Origin: a virus
Strand: one strand, 5' to 3'
IMG/VR virus record: IMGVR_UViG_3300021378_002808
Location: 1-38,084 of that record
Length of the DNA: 38,084 bases
Shown here: piece after piece, positions 37,386-38,084 of the stretch
How positions within the stretch are numbered: the first letter of the stretch is position 1
Layout: each line of letters begins with the position of its first letter
Notes under the pieces: model-generated
What the model was told of the DNA's origin: nothing
What the model saw: the letters and a program-made list of their open reading frames with translations, nothing else
Database searches by the model: none
Translations under genes and position numbers: made by a program

Positions 37386-37966
37386 TGAGTGTCCTTGTTG
37401 TAGCACAAAGTGGTGTCTCAATCACCCCAACACCAACACCAAATAGATCTGCAACTCCTACGCCAACACCAAGCGTTACATCTACTCCAATAGTAGTTAC
37501 TGTCACCCCAACTGCTACTTCTACAGTAACTCCCACTCCTACTCTTACCAAAACACCAACGCCCACACCAACAACATCTCCTAGATCAATATCTATACTG
37601 ACTCATCCTAGCGGACAGACAATAGATATAGAACAAAATCAGTCCGTAAGTTTTAGTGCTCAAGCTAGTACAAATTCAGACTTGTATTTTTCTTGGCAGT
37701 ATTCTTCAAACAGTGGAGTAAGTTGGGACTATTTAACCATAAGTGGCCTGCCAACAAGTTCTGGTTTTTCATATCTTAATTTAAGCAACCTCACTACCGA
37801 CCAAAATAACAATCAATACCGCTGTCAAATCAGTAATAATGTATTTACTTCAGAAACAAATAGTGCAACATTAACAATATTGTCAGAAATAAATATTACA
37901 ACACAACCCACAGACACCACTATTTCTAGTAGTGGCACAGCCACATTTACAATAGGTGCAGAATAA
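37385..37966 (+). CDS. Pro/Thr-rich linker plus Ig-like domain protein
   Basis: The 193-residue protein has a Thr-Pro repeat region at about residues 14-66, then an Ig-like beta sandwich (about 67-166) with SFSAQAS, YFSWQYSSNSGVSW and YRCQISNN as strand landmarks. A second Ig-like unit starts at about 168 (INITTQPTDTTISSSGTATFTIGAE) but the stop codon comes after its first strands. The next ORF resumes with YQWQVSQDGG, as if the domain continued. The Thr-Pro region is a typical surface linker and a possible O-glycosylation target. Confidence 0.74.
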   Translation: MSVLVVAQSGVSITPTPTPNRSATPTPTPSVTSTPIVVTVTPTATSTVTPTPTLTKTPTPTPTTSPRSISILTHPSGQTIDIEQNQSVSFSAQASTNSDLYFSWQYSSNSGVSWDYLTISGLPTSSGFSYLNLSNLTTDQNNNQYRCQISNNVFTSETNSATLTILSEINITTQPTDTTISSSGTATFTIGAE

Positions 37967-38084
37967 TGTCAATTAATTATCAATGGCAAGTCTCACAAGA
38001 CGGAGGAGATAACTACTCTAATATTGATGCTACTGGTACAATCTTAAGTTTGAGCGGAATTAAAGCAGACAAACACAATAATCT
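37966..38084 (+). CDS. Ig-like domain protein, partial at the window edge
   Basis: ATG at 37966 overlaps the stop of the preceding gene (TAATG) and the frame stays open for 39 codons to the window end. The translated part begins MSINYQWQVSQDGGDNYSNI, the middle strands of an Ig-like domain rather than a domain start. It lies in the -1 frame relative to the previous ORF, and joins smoothly with that ORF's last segment. It might be the continuation of one longer gene through a frameshift, or a separately started product. Confidence 0.6.
   Translation, partial: MSINYQWQVSQDGGDNYSNIDATGTILSLSGIKADKHNN

Noticed and set aside
37363-37566. 67-residue Val/Gly-rich minus-strand frame
   Set aside because: It is the mirror of the Thr-Pro repeat codons on the plus strand; low complexity and no start signals.
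1-38084. CRISPR array, tRNA, rRNA or insertion sequence
   Set aside because: No regularly spaced repeats, no cloverleaf-like sequence in the short gaps, and no transposase or terminal inverted repeats were seen.

Overview
The window reads as part of a large double-stranded DNA tailed phage, or a phage-derived element, with AT-rich DNA. Genes are packed tightly, often with ATGA or TAATG overlaps. Many products are small and hypothetical, and a phage-type sigma factor, small virion-type proteins and Ig-domain proteins are present. No terminase, portal, major capsid protein or ribosomal gene was seen, so the phage assignment is an inference from context. All functions below come from reading motifs by eye; nothing was searched.

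Layout. (1) 1-3244, plus strand: a terminator, then a small membrane protein, an actin/Hsp70-fold ATPase, a GT25 glycosyltransferase, an HNH nuclease and a secreted trypsin-like protease. (2) 3250-9706, minus strand: a sugar-activation and transfer cluster. It holds a heptose-kinase-like PfkB enzyme, a separate RfaE2-like nucleotidyltransferase, a HAD phosphatase, two cupins, a tandem GT9-like protein, FkbM and class I methyltransferases, and GT92-like and GT29-like transferases. (3) 9768-10691, plus strand: a subtilisin that resembles intracellular subtilisins. (4) 10681-16249, minus strand: a small exported protein, then two HtrL/YibB-type glycosyltransferases (one fused to a second transferase), a GT25, a GT60-like GlcNAc transferase and a methyltransferase. 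(5) 16398-26499, plus strand: four small or accessory genes including a macro-domain-like protein, a 2OG-Fe(II) oxygenase, more glycosyltransferases, a CMP-sugar synthetase, an HpcH/HpaI aldolase, a deoxyribosyltransferase-like protein, GMP reductase and a GT4. (6) 26553-30990, plus strand: small virion-type proteins, a soluble PAP2 phosphatase, the sigma factor, a ClpP-like protease and a DeoC-like protein lacking the usual lysine. (7) 31069-36296, plus strand: small structural or membrane proteins, a membrane-anchored helix-hairpin-helix protein, a papain-like protease and a second exported serine protease. (8) 36354 to the end: a propeller-like protein and Pro/Thr-rich plus Ig-like proteins; the last gene runs off the window.

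Together, roughly twenty genes in regions 2, 4 and 5 look able to make, activate, transfer and methylate sugars. The target could be virion protein, host surface glycan or DNA; the sequence does not decide. A pairing of a prolyl-hydroxylase-like oxygenase with a GT60-like transferase suggests hydroxyproline or Thr/Pro-rich protein glycosylation as one testable idea.

Two promoter types seem to be present. Host-like TTGACT-N16-TANNAT promoters lie at the divergent 16.3 kb junction and ahead of the 23.7 kb small ORF. A second, bipartite motif (GGTGTA, then TATAA/TATAT after 5-9 bases) lies 30-43 bases ahead of five start codons, four of them before structural-type genes and one before the subtilisin. 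The second may be read by the phage sigma factor at 28232.
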